A stretch of 64,000 nt of DNA from Azadirachta indica (GCA_022749755.1 CM040449.1:13426363-13490362); one strand, 5' to 3'; positions 47,791 to 60,195 are shown, numbered from the stretch's first letter. The notes: generated from the letters alone by a model not told the origin. A program made the numbers and translations.

Positions 47791-49420
47791 TTTCTTACCC
47801 TTAATTGGGCCAGGAAAATTTGGTTTGCGTTGCGTGACTCCTTTTAAGCCTCAAAACCTTAATTATTGAGGGTTTAGAAAAAATCTGCCTAGCAAGTTAG
47901 GTCTTTGTCATCCTCCTCAAGCCAATGAAATAGTGTTCGAGTTGACTTCTTGTTAGGAAAATCGTATCCAACATAAGTATTAATTAATTAATATTTTTTT
48001 ATTACAAATATTATGATATTCCTCCCCCAAGGTTTCGGATTATGTCAATTAGATAGAAAGTATGAAAAATATATTATTTAACTCCCTTACCTTTATGTTT
48101 GACCGTTGGTTGAACCTTCATGTGTAAGGATAAATGTGTAAAATTTCAGCCTTTGATATTTACTTTTTTTCTTCTTGAATAAGAAAACATCACTTTTCCA
48201 AATCCTAACATAGCTATCGATAATGAAAGTTAGAAAAAATTTATTGTTATTTGATTTTAATTTTATAAATAAATTTTGATGAAACAAAACCCTGAATAAA
48301 AACAAAACATATTTTATATTTTTTTGTCAATTTTATTAATCAATATCTCTGAGTGCTTTCATTTGAAAAATGTGTTGAAAAAATATTTTATACTTCAAAC
48401 CAACTTTTTAATTTTCTACATTTTTTTATAATCATTTTATTTATTGTATATACTTGAATTAACTAACACATACAATAAAAAAAAAAATAGGTATTTCAAA
48501 AATTAAAAAAAGGAATAAAGAAAAGAAAAGAATCATGTTTTAATAAAAGGTAAGTAATTGAGAGCATTTGAATAAATTTATTATTTGGGTTAGTTGACTA
48601 ACAATTCCTGAGAAATAAGTGATACAGTTTCAATACCTTTTATTGAAGTAATATAATCTTAAACCTCAGGGGAGGAATATGATAATATCCATTTTTAGTA
48701 TTATTATTTGACTCTTAATCTTAAGCCAATGTTCATGTTCACGTACCATTTTATATAATTATGGAGGGAAGCAATTAATCACTCTTATGCTCACATTAGG
48801 TATTTATTTGGAAGTGTTACATTCTAATTATAATGCTATTCTAATAATGGATTTTTGATAATATTTAACATCATATTAATAAAATGCTAGAAAATACTTT
48901 TGGTATTTTCTGTTATTTACCTTCCATCTCATCACCCTCTATTTTTTTTTTTTTGGCCGAATTTATGTGCTCTTTCCAACACAAAAATTTTCCTTCTTCT
49001 TTCAAATAGAAAAACTCAGAAATTGGTACTTCATTTTATAATTTTTAAGCTAACTACAACATGAGAAATCTTCATAATATGTTATGTGTTTATTGAGAAA
49101 ATAAAGAAAAATGAATGTAAAATTACCACTTTGATAGGTGGGATTTGTGGATTTTTTGCAATTATGATTTAGGTTGTTCGGATTTGTGAATTTTTTTTTA
49201 ATTGTAATTTAGTTTTGCTTCCATTTGTGGTTTTTAGAGGTTGTGATATGGGGTTTGTTTGATATGCTTATTTAGCTTAGAATTTGATTGATGATGGTAG
49301 TGGCTTTTGGGAAGATGAACTTGTTTTGGAAAACTTGGAGTTTTGAAGCTATTGTTGTCAAAATAATTCCTTCGCAAAATTTTTCTTCAAATAATCATTT
49401 TAAGTTTGATTGTGAAGATA
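47791..49420. other. AT-rich intergenic DNA
   Basis: No gene is recognised. Contains the second copy (48570-48700) of the dispersed repeat seen at 41586-41715. Confidence 0.5.
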
Positions 49421-49424
49421 TAAT

Positions 49425-50415
49425 AATGAGATAAAGATAAAGAATTAGAGATATTAAAAAGGTGGTAGGACCCTACTTATGGCAACAATGGAGCTTCCTA
49501 GTAATACTAATTGGTTATTATTTTCTATTTTAGCTTTGTGAATGTTTTGCTTAATGAAAATTTGTGGAATTTAATAGAACAAAATTATCACTACTTAAAA
49601 ATAAAAAACTATTATTGATTGCTTATTAGTATAGTGATATGCTTTATTGACATTAGTTTAAAGCAAGAAAGTAGCTCCAGTCGATGACATTAAATAAAAT
49701 AGCACGACAAAAGTATCAGTATTTACTGTACTCAAGATATCAACAGCTTATTACGACTATTATATCTAAAATCATTGATGCTTTTATAATGACAAAGTTG
49801 TTTGAATTTTTATAATTGTATATATTACTTATTCGCAGACACAAGATTAGTATCAATAAATATTTTTTGAATAAAAAAATTAAAAATAATATTTATTATC
49901 AATAATATTATTTTAAGTTATCATCTAATAATTCAAATTAATTTTTAACAGCAATATAATAATTAAAATGAACCTAGCTGTACTGTAATTATTCTAAATC
50001 AAATTTTAAAAATTAAACTTGCAAATCGAAACATAATTGAATGCACATTATCTTAAAATACAAATATATAAAATTCAAGAGTTAAATCTCAAACATAACA
50101 AGTTTCACATTTCCAGCTTGGATCATATAAAATGACCAACACAAAGTCATTTATCTATGGACATACAATTCTATATATAGGCCCAGAAAGTAAAACACAT
50201 TATGCCAAGTTAAAGTACATTACAAAATCTGATCTGGTAATGTACTCTAAATTTTCTTCATTGCCTAGGTTGGACTATGCGTTAGCATCTTCTTCCAGCG
50301 TGTAAATACTAATTAATTGAAACAAAAAATAAAATATGAATATTTATGAGCTTTTCTTTTAAACCGAATTTTTGCAATGTAGAAATTACAATGAAGAAGA
50401 AGAAAGATAAGCACA
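49425..50415. repeat. Tandem duplication, unit 1
   Basis: Aligns by eye with 50740-51735 throughout: GGTGGTAGGACC, TTTTCTATTTTAG, TTTTGCTTAATGA, AGTATCACGACAAAA-type, TCAAAATCATTGATG-type, CAACACAAAGTCATTTA, ACATACAATTCTATATATA, TTCTTCC(A/T)GC and GTGTAAATACTAATTAATT-type. The copies differ by small indels and many substitutions, so the duplication is old. Noncoding. Confidence 0.8.
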
Positions 50416-50739
50416 CATTAGCAAATTCTAATTAATTCCAAGGCCTTAACTTCGAAATGTAATATGAAATCATAGAGTTATGGGGAACAAACGTTTACTG
50501 CTAGCTCAGCTAAATACTTAAATCTCTCAGGATAGCCAAATGAATTGAACTAGCTTTTCATTGGATCCCACCAAAATAATGAATTCAATTGGCCTTGGAG
50601 GGTAGGTAATCTAAAATATGGTCCAAACAGATGGTTTAGTTTATTTGGAAGATGAAGATAGTGATGAAATTCATGCTGCAAATTATTTCAAGGAAAAATA
50701 ATTTCTCATCCAACTTGGTAGAGAAAGCTAATTTGATTG

Positions 50740-51735
50740 TGATAAGATAAAAGAAAGAGATAAAGATAAGAATTAGAGATAAGGAAAAAGGGTGGTAGGA
50801 CCATAATTATGGCAATAATTGAGGCTTACCAGTAAATATAAATTGATTGTTGTTTTCTATTTTAGTTCTTTTTAATATTTTGCTTAATGAGAAATTTTAG
50901 AATTTGATAAAAAAAATTATATACTACTAAGAAAATGACCATTATTGACTGCTCGTTGGTGTCAATAATATTTTTTTAACTGACACTAGTTCCAAATCAT
51001 GTAATAACTTCAGCCAATAAATGCTGACACTAAATAAAGTATCACGACAAAAATATTAACATTCATGTACTCAAGGTATCAATAGCTTATTGAAACTATT
51101 GTATTTAAAATCATTGATATTTTTACAATATTAGAGTTGTTTGAATTTCTATAATGATATTGATTATTCACTCACACAAGATTAGTTTCAATAAATTTTT
51201 TCATAATAAAAAAAATTAAAATAATATTTATTATTGATAATATTATACTAATTTATTATTCAATAATGCTAATTAAAATAACTTGTAATGTAATTATTCT
51301 AAATCAAATTTTAAAAATTAAACTTGCAAATCAAAGCATAATTGGATACTTTCAATGCAAATATATGCAATTAAAAAGAGTTAAATCTCAAACATATCAA
51401 GTTTTATATTTCCAGTTTGGATCAGACAAAATAACCAACACAAAGTCATTTACATACGAACATACAATTCTATATATATACTACCCAAAAACTCAAACAA
51501 AATATATTAAGTTAAAGCACATTACAGAATCTGATCAGATCATTTAATGTACTATAAATTCCACTTCATTGACTAGCAATTAGTCTCTTGGTTGGACTGT
51601 GCATCAGTATCTTCTTCCTGCCTGTAAATACTAATTAATTAAGCAAATAATAAAATATGAATATTTATGAGATTTTCTTTTAAACATAATTTTTGTATCT
51701 ACAAATTACAATTGAAGAAGAAGGAACATAAGCTT
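50740..51735. repeat. Tandem duplication, unit 2
   Basis: Direct copy of 49425-50415, offset about 1320 bp, same orientation. The intervening 50416-50739 is present once. A - strand reading near 51560-51625 (acceptor TTTACAG, then GQEEDTDAQSNQ and a stop) could be a terminal exon, but unit 1 has a stop in the same place after EEDANA, and I cannot assign it to a family. Confidence 0.8.
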
Positions 51736-51780
51736 TGTCTCTCAAAAAATTAAATTTTTTTTTAAAATGTATGCAATGTA

Positions 51781-51855
51781 ATTCTAGCAAGAATGAAGCC
51801 TTGTCTCTCTTTTGGTTAGTATGAGGAATGAGCTCTCTCAATACATCTGAAATGT
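51781..51855 (-). pseudogene. BIM-type bHLH fragment (loop/helix 2)
   Basis: The - strand encodes DVLRELIPHTNQKRDKASF then LLE. This closely matches the loop-helix 2 segment of BIM (BES1-interacting Myc-like) bHLH proteins, which read 'LRxLIPHSDQKRDKASFLLEVIEYIQ'. At the upstream end TTTCAGATGTATTGAGAG has two extra bases relative to the expected TTTCAGATGTTGAGAG (FQMLRE), giving a frameshift. The downstream VIEYIQ reads LHC. No basic region or other exons are visible nearby, so this is an isolated gene fragment. Confidence 0.7.
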
Positions 51856-52039
51856 GCAATAGAAATTATAATATTTAGTTCCTAAATGTGTTCACAACTA
51901 CTTCTAGAGCGATTGATCAATTAATTGCAACTAATAGGAAGAAGGGTAGTGATACTAAGTACATGCAAAATAATTTTTATCATACTATATAGAATCCTTT
52001 TTATCTTGCATAATCAAATATAAAAACTATACTAGCTAG

Positions 52040-52760
52040 CTATATTAAATTATTACTAAAAAAAATAAATTTTAGCGACAACACATGTCGCCAAAAGTGA
52101 CAAAATTCATCGTTAAAAGCTTTAGCAACAACATATATGTCATCGCCAATGTTGTCGCTAAAAGCTAGTCGCTAAAGGTTTTGGCGACAACAAACATCCG
52201 TCGCCACTAAAGCATTCAGTGACCACAGTCATGTTGTCCCCAAAAGTATTAACAGTGACAACATACTTTGTCGCCAACAATTATCATCCAAGACAATGTC
52301 ATCGCCAAAGGTGGCCATCGAAACCTTTTAGCAACAACAATGCGATCGTTGCCAAAGACTTTAATAGCGACGAAAGCAGTCATCACCAAACATTCTAATA
52401 GCATCAATCCTATTCGCCGCTAAAAACCTTATCAGCGGAAGCACTGTCGTCACCAAAAAGCTAATTCCTCAACAAAACAACTGTCATCACCAAATATTCT
52501 TTAGCAGTGACGACATGTTGTTCTAATAGATGTATTGGCAACATGTTATTGTCACCAAAGGCAACAAACAGAACTTTAAGTGATGATCTTTTTTGTTGCT
52601 AAAACACACTTCGGTGACGACATTGTCATTGTTGATACCAATTTCAGCGATGATATCTATCATTGCCAAATCCCCTCAATGACAACTTGTTAACGCCTAG
52701 AACTTCGTAGGTAGTTTTGGCAATCACATTTTTGTCGTTGCTAAAACCTATTTTGCTATA
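52040..52760. mobile_element. CACTA (En/Spm) subterminal repeat array
   Basis: Dense degenerate units of TTTAGCGACAACA and TGTCGCCAAAAG type alternate in both orientations over ~700 bp (GTTGTCGCTAAAAGC, GGTTTTGGCGACAACAAAC, CATACTTTGTCGCCAAC and so on). Such 'TTTAGCGACGA' arrays are the subterminal repeats of plant CACTA elements. The start, ATTACTAAAAAAAATAAATTTTAG, is a degraded version of the CACTACAAGAAAA terminus. Transposase_24-like remnants follow on the - strand. Confidence 0.7.
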
Positions 52761-53039
52761 ATAATTTTGTTGCCCATATTTTATTAGTCTTCATTGTATA
52801 TTGTAATATCTAATATTTGTTGCCGTAAATTGGTATCTTAAATTTCATTTATATAAATTTAATTTATCAATTATAATATAAACTAAATAGATAATGATAA
52901 ACATAAAGAGTAATTTAAATAATAAAAAAGACTAAAATGAAAAAGACTAAATTCATTAGACATAAATATGAATATCATCATAAATATTGTTTGAAAAAAA
53001 GAAAGTATTAATACAACTAAGAATATGAAAGAGAAAATC

Positions 53040-53600
53040 GATCTGTTGGCAACTCTGACAAGAAGGATTTAACATCCTTCAATTCATTTTCATAAGTCTA
53101 TAGCTTATTTTCAATAATCGTAGCTTATCTTCAGTAAATTGTAAGTGAGGTTTTGTTGATTCTAGCTCAAGTCGAGTAAATTCTAGCTCACCATGTAAAC
53201 CTGCATTGTTGTAAAAAGAAACTCGAAACATCATGTGCTCATTTGCGTTTGGGAAGCACCCTATAATAGTGCAATTAATTGCCAAATACTTGACGATAAA
53301 TTTTCACATGTCTGTAATTGGTTGAGATCCCTCCTCAAGTGACAGTTGTTGTATGTCCATCATTTTTTCCTATTTGAAAATAGATGCTATTAAAAACGTA
53401 AAAATTTCAAATTTAAAAATAAATTAATTTAATTTAAATAAATAAACAAATGATGAAGAACTTACATGCGGCTTTTGTGCATCCAAATTAATCCGCCCAT
53501 TTCTTTCATTATAATACATCGCATGAAAATGATACAGAAAATTTTGATAATAACTGGAATTATCACTCTATTACAATAAAATGTTTAAAAAAATTACATA
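53040..53600 (-). pseudogene. CACTA ORF remnant (Transposase_24-like)
   Basis: The - strand reads NERNGRINLDAQKPHV near 53510-53465, then MDIQQLSLEEGSQPITD (about 53360-53315) and a Glu/Leu-rich tail LEFTRLELESTKPHLQFTED at 53190-53130. The EGSQPITD block resembles 'PEGSQPLTEDEI', followed in CACTA proteins by 'VLGxRPGYxKGLGWGP'; here a stop and a degraded VKYLAINCTIIGC follow. It is next to a CACTA subterminal array, which supports the call, but the match is short. Confidence 0.45.
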
Positions 53601-55370
53601 TTTAGCATAATAGTTCAATCAATTTTTATACAATTTTATACTAAAAGATTTAAAACTATAGTAAGAACCTGAAAACTTTGTACACAATGAGCGTAAAAAG
53701 GTTTTGATCCAGCTCAATGATTGAATGGAAGTTTACTCCTATTTTTATCATTTTTTTTTTTTTGCATCTTTTCTAAAGCACAAGATAAAATGTTTAAAAG
53801 AGAAAAAATATAAGACATATTAGACGTAACACAACATTAAAGGCAAACAACCAAGCAAATTCTTAACTAAGAAAAGTAGGAAATTACTTACATGTGAACT
53901 AAACAACATACTTTAAAGGATATTAAAAATAAGAAATGAAAAGGTATGCATGCATGCTAAGGTTCATGCCCCATCTGCCTCAAAACAACCAATTAACTTT
54001 AATTCTAAAGATATATATAAATATTAGAAATCCCTCAACATTTTAAATTGGCAATATGTTCAGTTTTCAAAAAATGCATATATGTTCAGTTTTAGAAATC
54101 CCTCTGTATTCTTTCAATTTTAGAGAAATGCATATATGTTCAAAATAAATAATTAATTGAATTCAAATAAGAACTTTTAATAAATTCAAATAAGAAACAA
54201 ACATAAAAAGTACATATATTTATGCATTTATTTGTTCTGATAACATGCAAAAAGAAAAAAAGTTAAAACAAGGGGAAAGCGTAATCCCACTCAGAAATTG
54301 TTATTAATTGGAAGCATAAATAAGTTCACAATTATAACTCAGTAAATAAACCAAACCATAAATCAATAATAATCAATGCATCAATTTTTTATTATTAACC
54401 AATTAATGTAATATAACTCATCATCATGGCATTATGTAATCTGTAAACGCAGCAGAAGCAACATAAACACACAATATTTAATAGCCTAAAATCAAAAAGT
54501 AACTTCCAAAAAAATGTTGCCAAAAATCATAAGAGCCGCAAAATCAATATCAAAACTTATAAGATTTATCAATCAATATGAAATCCCTAGTTCAAAAAAG
54601 AGTGACAAAATCAAACCATAATCAATTTGAAATCAATATTTACTGTTTTAGGAAAGAAAAAATCAAACTATGATTTGAAATTCTTGCTTAACAAATGTGA
54701 GAAAGAAAGAGGAAGCTTTTGGTGATAGTTTGAAAAGAAACTCACAAGCTCCAATTAGTAGATCTCTTGAAAAAGAAATTGAATTACAATTGAATGGATG
54801 GACGTCGACACCGAGAATAATGAAGTTGGACAAATACTGGGGTTTGGTAGTCACATTACATCACCAAAAGCACAACTTCAAATTATCATTTGGTTTCCAA
54901 ACACAAACAACTACAACAGATAATCTCACTCTCCACCAATCTCCCCAGTTACTAAAGAAAGATCATTATTCCTAACATAAATAAATTTTTAGCTTCTTTA
55001 ATGGATTCTTTTTAATGGGAAGGACATTTTACAAACACAAGGAATCCATTTTATAAACAAAATAGCTTACCTAGTTTTGGTTTGATACTTCCTAGCAACC
55101 AAAATATAAATTGGCTGAACTACAAAGACAATGCAAGCCGTCCCTCAAGGATGTGATTTACACATAACTTTCAGAACACTGTAACATTAGGGTAAGAATG
55201 AGCTAAAGAATTTGTACTTGAAATAATTTCACCCTCACTAAGCTTTAAAAATTTTATAGAATATGTATGTCTTGAATCTATTAGAACTCAAATATGATTT
55301 AAATATGTTTTAATAATCGTAAATAACATATAGATCAAATGTATAATTAAACTTTGAACAAACATACCTC
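53601..55370. other. AT-rich intergenic DNA
   Basis: No gene of recognisable family. An open stretch on the + strand at 54697-54975 (92 codons) has no visible domain. Confidence 0.4.
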
Positions 55371-55377
55371 CAGTCAT

Positions 55378-55690
55378 TGACGTCTTTCGCAATCTGATGA
55401 CGAAGCATTATGGTTTAAGGTTTTTCTAAACCTTACACAATTCTATATGATGGTGTATATTAACTGAAGAGAAATTGTTAGCTTGGGGACATAACTAAGG
55501 GAATGCTTGCATTTATAGGCTCTATCCATCATAGAAGCCACGAAAAAAAACTATTACAAACTATTAGATTATGTAACCAATTGTTAGAATATGTAACCAA
55601 ATGCCAAAAACTGCCAAAAATTGTATAATATACGTTCCTACCTAAAATAATAAAAAATCATGGTACACCTATAATTAAAAAATTCTAAAA
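55378..55690 (-). mobile_element. Copia 3' LTR (minus orientation)
   Basis: In - orientation, GTGGACCAAGTGAGAGAATT (polypurine tract at 55691-55710) precedes TTAGAATTTTTTAATTATAGG, the LTR start of many plant Copia elements ('AAGTGGGAGAATGTTAGAA'). A TATA-like GAGCCTATAAATGCAAGC lies about 180 bp in, and the LTR appears to end near 55378 (GACGTCAATGA). No second LTR was found; the element is truncated at its 5' side. Confidence 0.6.
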
Positions 55691-55959
55691 TTCTCTCACT
55701 TGGTCCACATATTTCACCATTTACCATCTAAGAAACAAAATACATGAATCATGGTAATAGGTTCTCTAAAAACATGTATTACCTTTCATGTATCACTATG
55801 CATTACGTCTCTTAAACAGTTACTCATATAAATTTAATGAATAAATCTCATGTTTATTTTAGGCCTAAACATTAATGATATTTCTCAAATTAATAAATGT
55901 ATGCGCAATTGATAATCAAATATAAGAAAATATCATAACATAAATAGAATTTCATTACA

Positions 55960-56642
55960 ATCAACTTTCATCCATATAACAAAAATCATGAAAAGGAACC
56001 AAGTCCTATTCGATCTAAAAGATCCTTAAATATCTACAGTGGCATGCCTTTCGTTAAAGGATTAGCAAACATCAACATAGAAAAGAACCACTATTTTGTC
56101 TTTAACATATTCTCTTATGGCTAAATACTTGATGTCGATGTGTTTGTTTCAATTACCACTTTTATTATTTTTAGCCATAAAAATTGTAACTGAATTATCA
56201 TAATATATCCTTAATGGCCTAAAAATTGAATCCACAATTCTAAGCCTAGATATAAAATTCTTCATCCATACACCGTGCGAGATAGCCTCAGAATAAGATA
56301 TGAACCTAGCCTCTATAGTAGAAGAAGCAATCAAAGTTTGCTTTGCACTCTTCCAAGACACCATACAAGCTACACTGGGTGAATAATCTTTTATTTGAAA
56401 TCTCTCTAAAATTTTGTTGATATAGGTCTCTTGAGACAAACGCAAAATACCTCGAAATTTATTTTTATGTATCTTAATACCAATGACACAATATGCACCA
56501 CCTATATCCTTCATGTCAAAATTTTCAGAAAGAAACTATTTCACCTCATATAACAACACCTTATCATTGGCCTTCTTATATATACATTGATCCTTGATGT
56601 TCACTGCGAAACCAAATGAAGAAATAATATCATTAAATTTCA
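55960..56642 (-). pseudogene. Copia reverse transcriptase / RNase H pseudogene
   Basis: At 56642-56520 a frame gives IISSFGFAVNIKDQCIYKKA (RT thumb region). 56514-56149 encodes MKDIGGAYCVIGIKIHKNK, RGILRLSQETYINKILERF, then directly VSWKSAKQTLIASSTIEARF, YSEAISHGVWMKNFISRLRI and NSVTIFMAKNNKSGN. In intact elements over 100 residues separate 'NxxxC' after ILERF from 'SWKSxKQ', so an in-frame internal deletion joined RT to RNase H. KHIDIKYLAIREYVKDKIVV follows in another frame. The 5' side ends abruptly against the Athila-like LTR at 56643. Confidence 0.8.
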
Positions 56643-57450
56643 ATGGTGTTTTCAAAAGATTAAACCATTGCCCTAAATATTAAATTTAGCAACTCATAAA
56701 AATGGGTTTACAACTAATATTTATCAATTCAATCATCCTCAACATATTCAAATTGTCATAATGCTAAATTTAATACAATAAATAAGATAAGAGTATAAAG
56801 ATAAACTAAGTTGGAGAGCTTTTTCTTCAAAATATTCTCTTGCTTTCTTCCTAAACAACGCTCTCTATCTTTTCTCTATCTCCACCTTCCTTTTTTTCCA
56901 AGCATTCCCTTTCCAAAAGTGGCTCCTTCTTCGCCAAACCTTCAAAATATATAACTCTAAGTTTTCCCAAACCAAGTCATCCAAAACTCATCCAAGGGCT
57001 GAGATTTAGCCCCAAAACAGATGTGTATATGAACCCATCGAGCACGAGAGTGCTCAAACGATGTAGTAGCATGACTTTATCAGCAGGGATGGCATGGCCA
57101 CGCTACTTAATGGCATAGTCACACCACACATTCTGCCTATGGGCAAAATGCATGGCGCCATCGTGCCATAAACAACTCTTCTTCATATTTTGAAATTCTT
57201 GCAATTTGGTCCTTGTGGCTTTACATTTTAGTCACTGAATGTTTTGCATTTTAATCCTTGATTTTCTTGTGATTTGGTTCCCGAACATCTTCTTTTTCGA
57301 ACTGAATTCACTTTAGATGGCTAGTTTTCTCACTTTCTATACAATACAGCCAAACCACATCAAATACCAATAAGACTTGAGAATTAAACAAACAAATCAA
57401 GTTAAGAGTGAATGATAAGCGCGTGTTTTATGCATTTATTAAATATCCCC
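56643..57450 (-). repeat. Truncated 3' LTR of the Athila-like element
   Basis: Begins ATGGTGTTTTCAAAAGATTA, matching 63403 onward; shares GATTTAGCCCCAAAA, ATCAGCAGGGATGG and TTTGAAATTCTTG with 63406-64000. Its other boundary is only approximate (about 57450) because the right-hand LTR runs past the window end. Confidence 0.7.
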
Positions 57451-60190
57451 ACACTTGAATGTTTATTTGTCTTTAAGCAAATTAAACCGATATGAAAAAG
57501 AGAAGGGGAAAATTATCCAATGAAAAGAAAATTTCACAATTGAGATTAATTAACGATTGAACAAGCCTTTTATCAAAGCAATATAAAGCCTTATAGATCA
57601 AGTGTTATACTAAAATTGAGGAAACTTTCAAAATTTAGCCAATTGTCCCATAATCTAACTTGAAATACAAAAATCATTTTACTCAAAGGTTCCTTGTACG
57701 TGTGTGAATTGCCACTTACGCTTGATTATCTTTCAATTTGGGTTAGATTATACTCACAACTAAGCTCAATTTGAACACTTAGGGAACTCTATACACTTGT
57801 CTTTAGGTCACTCTCTACTAATGGATTAGGACATTACATTAAGGATCCTTAGGACTCGTATGGCTTGTAATAATAGGCCAAGGTTCAAGTAGGTGATTTT
57901 AGATCCTTTAAGTGAAGTTCCAGCATCACGATTACCTTAATCCTCCTAGAACTTTTTCTTCGATCCAATGCTTATTTTCTTTGTTCACCTATCTATTTTC
58001 TATTCAACATCTTTTCTGTGAGGAGAATATGCACACCCCCATGCTTATTTATTTACACCATTTATTTATTTTTTTTAATTTTGCCCTGTTGTTACCTTTT
58101 GACGCGAATTCTCTATACTTACCTAAGCGTGAGACCCAGTTATTCGATAAGAATTTGAGGTTTTTTTAATTTTAATCTTACCTTTTAACGCAAGTTCTCT
58201 ATGCTTACCTAGGCGTGAAACCCAGTTACATAGTAAGGTAATGGCTTATTTTTTGTACTCCACCCAACCTCCTTTAATTGAATAGCCTTAGAAAGGATAA
58301 ATCTCTTAGGGTGCTAAAACAAAGAGCCATGAATTTTAGTTCATTTTTACTGTTATGAGGGCAAAACAAAAGAAAATTTAGGTTCAAAAGGGGTGAACTA
58401 AGAATTGAATCTCTCTAAGTTGGCTCGAAAGGTTCAAATTCATCAAAAATGGCCTACTTCATTTCCCTAATGAAGTATCTCTTAATGATTCATTTCAAGT
58501 GACCATCAACTAAGTTCTAGAGTTCACTAAGGCTCAACATCCTTGCTAGATTACATAAGCTTTCTCTAAATTTTCAAACAACAAGCAATTGTAACCCAGT
58601 GCTCAAAGATTTTAAAGGACTCCTTTAATAAAATGAATTTGTTGACAAATCAAACGCAAGGACTTAGAACAACATTTATCGTTTTCCATAATTTAAGTAT
58701 TCACAATCACAATAATATCATTGGCTTTCCATTAAACCAAGACAAAAGCAAGCTCATCAATATCATTGCCGCTTATTTGTCATGTTTTAGGAGTTTGTTT
58801 ATTTTAAGTCCTTTCTTTTATTGCCTCTTATAAAACAAACAAACAAATGAAAACTTCTAAAACATGACAAATAAAACTCAAATCGAAAGAGATTTTGTGT
58901 TTGAGTGGTAGAAAACTCACTACATTCAACAAACCACTTCCAAAATTCCTTCCCCCATTGTTTAATCAAAGATAATCAAAGGAAATCATACTTGGAAGAC
59001 TAGCTATAGAAATCTTGCCGCTTATTACGAGTTGTCATTCTCATTTCCTTGAGGGGTAGGAAATTACGAAAATAGTGGAAGTTTCACATCAGGTTGAGGC
59101 TTTATAAATAGGAAGCGAATTTGGTGCCATTCTCACTTAAAAATCTATTTTTTGACAATTCACCAAACACTTGAAATGCACACTTTTCCTATCTCTTCTC
59201 ATGCACTTCAAACCACTTGTACTACCTTCCTTTCACTCTTAAAACACTCTCCAAGTGTTTTCCAATAACGAAACTTAAGATTTCTATGCTAAAACTCACT
59301 TAAACATTTTGTTGAATACTTGGCGTGCACCTTTGTTAACCCACCCAAATTCAATTTCAATCCTTCAATTTTCACCCACAAAATTATTACAAATAACACA
59401 TACACTTCTATATTAACATTCCATCCACAACACCCACTATAAATTCCACCAAAATCAACAACCCAACAGTCCCATATATTCCACCAAAATTACATGATTC
59501 CAACTTCTCACCATAAATTTAAATTCAAAGAATAAAATCAGAGACAAGATGAAACATACTTGAATTTAGTGTGAAATCTAAGATTGGAGTTGATATCTTT
59601 GCTTTCACCACAATTTTTCAAGTTCTTACAATGTTGGGGAAATTTGGGAATTTAATTGCTTGAATTGGTAAGGATTTGTTTTGAGCAGTTTTAAAAGTTT
59701 TGAAGTGTATTTGATTAAGAGGTGGTGAATAGGCAAATAGGCTTTGAATTATAGTGATGAATGTGAGTTTGAAAGAGGAAGATAAGCTAATTGGGTGTTT
59801 AAACGTAGAAAAGAGCAAAGAAAGACAAGCTAAAAGGAAAAGAAAAAGAGAGGGGGGGAGGGGAAATTAGGAAGGGTGCGCGCGGGCGCACCATAGATGC
59901 TGCCCGCACCTGCTTTGCAGCCCTTTTTCTTGCCTAACATCTTCCCCTTTACTTTCTTGAGTTTGGATTCAAAATTTCAAGAATTCTCCACCTGCAAAAT
60001 ACACACAAAAATGCAATTAAATATTAAGCAAACAAAAACACGATAACTAAAAAAAAAATTCAAACGAAACACGAAACATAAAACTTGGGTTGCCTCCTAA
60101 GAAGTGCTAAGTTTAATATTTTCAGCCAAACCAAATGCTTCCTCAATCAAATATGGTCTTTTTGAGGAATTTTCACTTTACTCTTTTCCT
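57451..60190. other. Noncoding 3' internal region of the Athila-like element
   Basis: No gene. Contains an 86-bp direct repeat (58094-58230: ACCTTTTGACGCGAATTCTC and ACCTTTTAACGCAAGTTCTC, each ending in CCCAGTTA) and a local GC-rich near-palindrome, GGTGCGCGCGGGCGCACC, at about 59875-59892. Long noncoding stretches before the 3' LTR are usual for Athila elements. Confidence 0.5.
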
Positions 60191-60195
60191 CTTAT

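Noticed and set aside
54697..54975. 92-codon open frame on the + strand
   Set aside because: No recognisable family or splice partners; kept only as a note.
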